A stretch of 64,000 bases of DNA from Pseudomonadota bacterium (GTDB lineage Bacteria; Pseudomonadota; Alphaproteobacteria; Rhodospirillales; Magnetospirillaceae), in NCBI GenBank assembly GCA_021781575.1, contig JAJXWP010000015.1, positions 24,696 to 88,695 of the forward strand, read 5' to 3'. Below are positions 62,504 to 64,000 of this stretch, in pieces; within the stretch, counting starts at the first letter, position 1; each line of letters opens with the position of its first letter. The notes beneath the pieces were generated by a model. The model was not told where the DNA came from. It did not search any database and was given only the letters and a program-made list of their open reading frames with translations. The translations under genes were made by a program, and so were the position numbers.

Positions 62504-64000
62504 TCAGAAGTTCAGACCGGCGGCATCTGCCAGCAGCAGAGCGCGCAACCGGTGGCGGACGATCTTGCCGCTGGCGGTCCGCGGTAAGCAATGCTCGAAG
62601 CGGATTTCGTGCGGCGACAGCGGCTTGCCCAGATGTTCGCGGGCAAAGGCGCTGAGCTCCTTGCGTAGCGCATCGCCCGGCTCGAACCCCGGATTAACCA
62701 CGACGAAAGCGACCACCTTCTCATGCAGGCGCGGCTCAGGAGCGCCGACGACACCGGCCTGGGCCACGGCGGGGTGGGACATCAGCACCGCCTCGACCTC
62801 GAACGGACCGATCCGGCGCCCGCCGGATTTGATCACATCGTCCTCACGGCCGAGAAACCAGTAATAGCCGTTGGCATCGCGCCGAGCCAAGTCGCCGGTC
62901 AGATGCCAACCGTCGATTTCCTCGGCCGGCGCGCCGCTCTCTCCGCCCAGACTGCGGGAGGGCGGCAGGGAGTCGATCCTGAGGGCCAATTCGCCGGTCG
63001 CCTCGGCCGAGGCATCACAAAACGAAAGGTGGGATCCGCCCCGATGCACCAGGGCAATCTCGATGCCAGGCAGCGGCTTGCCCATGCTGCCGGCAAGGGG
63101 GGGGCTGTGCGGGTCATGGGCCAGCGCGATGCCGGCGATTTCCGTTTGCCACCAGGTATCGCGAAACGGGATGCCCAGAACCTGCTGTCCCCAAACGACA
63201 GCATCACCGGACAGGGGTTCACCGACAGTGGCGGCCAGACGCAAGGCGCGCGGGTGGAATGAACGGGCCGGGGCGGCGCCGCCGCCGATCAGGTTGCGGA
63301 CGATGGTGGGGGTGGTGTACCAGACGGCCACCGGTTCGTCCTCGAGCACCGACAGGCACCGCATCGGCGTGGTCGGCGCCGCATCCAGCAGGATCGTCGC
63401 GCCGGTCGCCAGCGGCGCCACCAGTCCATAGGCGGTGTGGGGGATCCAGCCGGGCTCCGCGGTGCACCACAGCATCTCGCCGGCGGCGAGGCCGAAGGCG
63501 GCGCGGGCGGTCGAGACCATCAGTTCCACCACCCTGGCATCGTGGATGACCGCCTTCGGCTGCGCCGACCCACCGGCCAGCGGAGCCGTCGTCCCGCTGG
63601 TGAAATGCATCATGGCCGCCGTCGCCAGGTCGGCCGGCGACATCTCGGCCGAGGGCGAGGCGGAGGCCAGGGCTGTCCGCAGATCCAAACAGTCCGCAGG
63701 AATCTCGTCGCCCAGCACCAGGACATGGGCAAGCTGCGGCAGCGACCCCCGAATGGCGGCGACGGCCCGTCCGTAAGCTTCGTCGCCGACCAGAAGGATC
63801 CGCGCTTGCCCCAGGGTCAGCCGTGCCAGCAGCGGATCGGGGCCGAGGTCGGCGAACAGCGGGCAATAGACTCCGCCGGCACGCCAGATCCCCAGCGCGG
63901 CGACCAGGGTTTCCGGCCGGCGCCCGGTCATCACCGCCACCGTCTGCCCCGGCTTCAGCCCCAGCTGGCGCAACAGCGCGGCGCAACGCGCGGAATAATC
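62504..64000 (-). CDS. AMP-dependent acyl/acetyl-CoA synthetase (5' end outside window)
   Basis: The frame is open to the right edge (DYSARCAALLRQLGLKPGQT), so the gene starts beyond the window and only the last 498 residues or so are present. It shows the AMP-binding motif MMHFTSGTTAPLAGGSAQPKAV, the acetyl-CoA-synthetase-like MLWCTAEPGWIPHTAYGLVA, DTWWQTEIAGIAL, and GWHLTGDLARRDANGYYWFLGREDDVIKSGG. The catalytic Lys region PRTASGKIVRHRLRALLLA closes it. Layout is that of AcsA-like acetate/propionate-CoA ligases, but the poorly conserved P-loop insert (APLAGGSAQPK) is unusual. It converges with the Pro-rich protein gene. Confidence 0.87.
   Translation of the reverse strand, partial: DYSARCAALLRQLGLKPGQTVAVMTGRRPETLVAALGIWRAGGVYCPLFADLGPDPLLARLTLGQARILLVGDEAYGRAVAAIRGSLPQLAHVLVLGDEIPADCLDLRTALASASPSAEMSPADLATAAMMHFTSGTTAPLAGGSAQPKAVIHDARVVELMVSTARAAFGLAAGEMLWCTAEPGWIPHTAYGLVAPLATGATILLDAAPTTPMRCLSVLEDEPVAVWYTTPTIVRNLIGGGAAPARSFHPRALRLAATVGEPLSGDAVVWGQQVLGIPFRDTWWQTEIAGIALAHDPHSPPLAGSMGKPLPGIEIALVHRGGSHLSFCDASAEATGELALRIDSLPPSRSLGGESGAPAEEIDGWHLTGDLARRDANGYYWFLGREDDVIKSGGRRIGPFEVEAVLMSHPAVAQAGVVGAPEPRLHEKVVAFVVVNPGFEPGDALRKELSAFAREHLGKPLSPHEIRFEHCLPRTASGKIVRHRLRALLLADAAGLNF

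Overview
The window is about 64 kb of GC-rich chromosome with very dense, low-gap gene packing. Gene content points to an alphaproteobacterium of the Rhodospirillales, Magnetospirillum-like. The purL-bolA-grxD-rpsD order is typical of that class. Other indicators are the class II DAHP synthase, DUF3775, an RHH_4-type ribbon-helix-helix protein, an alphaproteobacterial XRE regulator, Tim44-like and Rickettsia-type glycine-zipper proteins, and a DmdB/DmdC-like acyl-CoA pair. The genus is an inference. No phage, IS transposase or CRISPR array was seen, so this reads as core chromosome with small accessory islands.

Layout. 1-7.7 kb: the 3' end of purL, bolA and grxD, facing rpsD across a strong bidirectional terminator, then an EpmC-like protein, bluB, trmJ-like, cimA and alanine dehydrogenase. 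7.8-20 kb: a leftward cluster of an OafA-type acyltransferase, cysS, gltX, nadE, nicotinate phosphoribosyltransferase and class II aroG, then a radical SAM protein and glutathione reductase. 20-28 kb: FAH-family hydrolase, NfeD-slipin membrane pair, YciB, cytochrome b561, flavin reductase, a PAS-GGDEF cyclase, DUF3775 and an AI-2E-type transporter. 28-40 kb: a leftward unit of glmU, glmS, sensor kinase, OmpR-type regulator, RND permease, adaptor and outer-membrane factor, ending in a 26-residue membrane peptide. 40-48 kb: RMD1/DUF155 protein, tRNA-Val(CAC), a LysR / N-acyltransferase / RHH / small-protein module, an XRE regulator in AT-rich DNA, a double-receiver hybrid kinase, a CheY-like protein and tam. 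48-55 kb: Tim44-like protein, a Met/Gly-rich Spy-like periplasmic protein, a glycine-zipper surface protein, a groEL without groES and a patatin. 55-64 kb: acyl-CoA ligase, a frameshifted acyl-CoA dehydrogenase, a large Hpt-REC-REC-HK-REC kinase, a proline-rich unknown protein and the 3' part of an acetyl-CoA-synthetase-like gene.

The most unusual signals are non-coding. (1) A REP-like family whose 12-base foot (CTAR-YGCASTGR) supplies the stop codon of five genes in the window and extends into hairpins in three of them. (2) A predicted pseudoknot-in-a-stem between bolA and grxD. (3) A second hairpin family with covariation between its two copies. (4) A TGTAAA direct repeat (RstA-box-like) in front of the RND pump genes that lie just downstream of a two-component system. 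(5) A palindrome between the divergent lysR and acyltransferase genes. The best candidate for an undescribed protein system is the LysR-controlled N-acyltransferase/RHH/60-residue-protein operon at 41.1-43.3 kb.

Coordinates of short non-coding motifs were counted by eye and may be off by one base.
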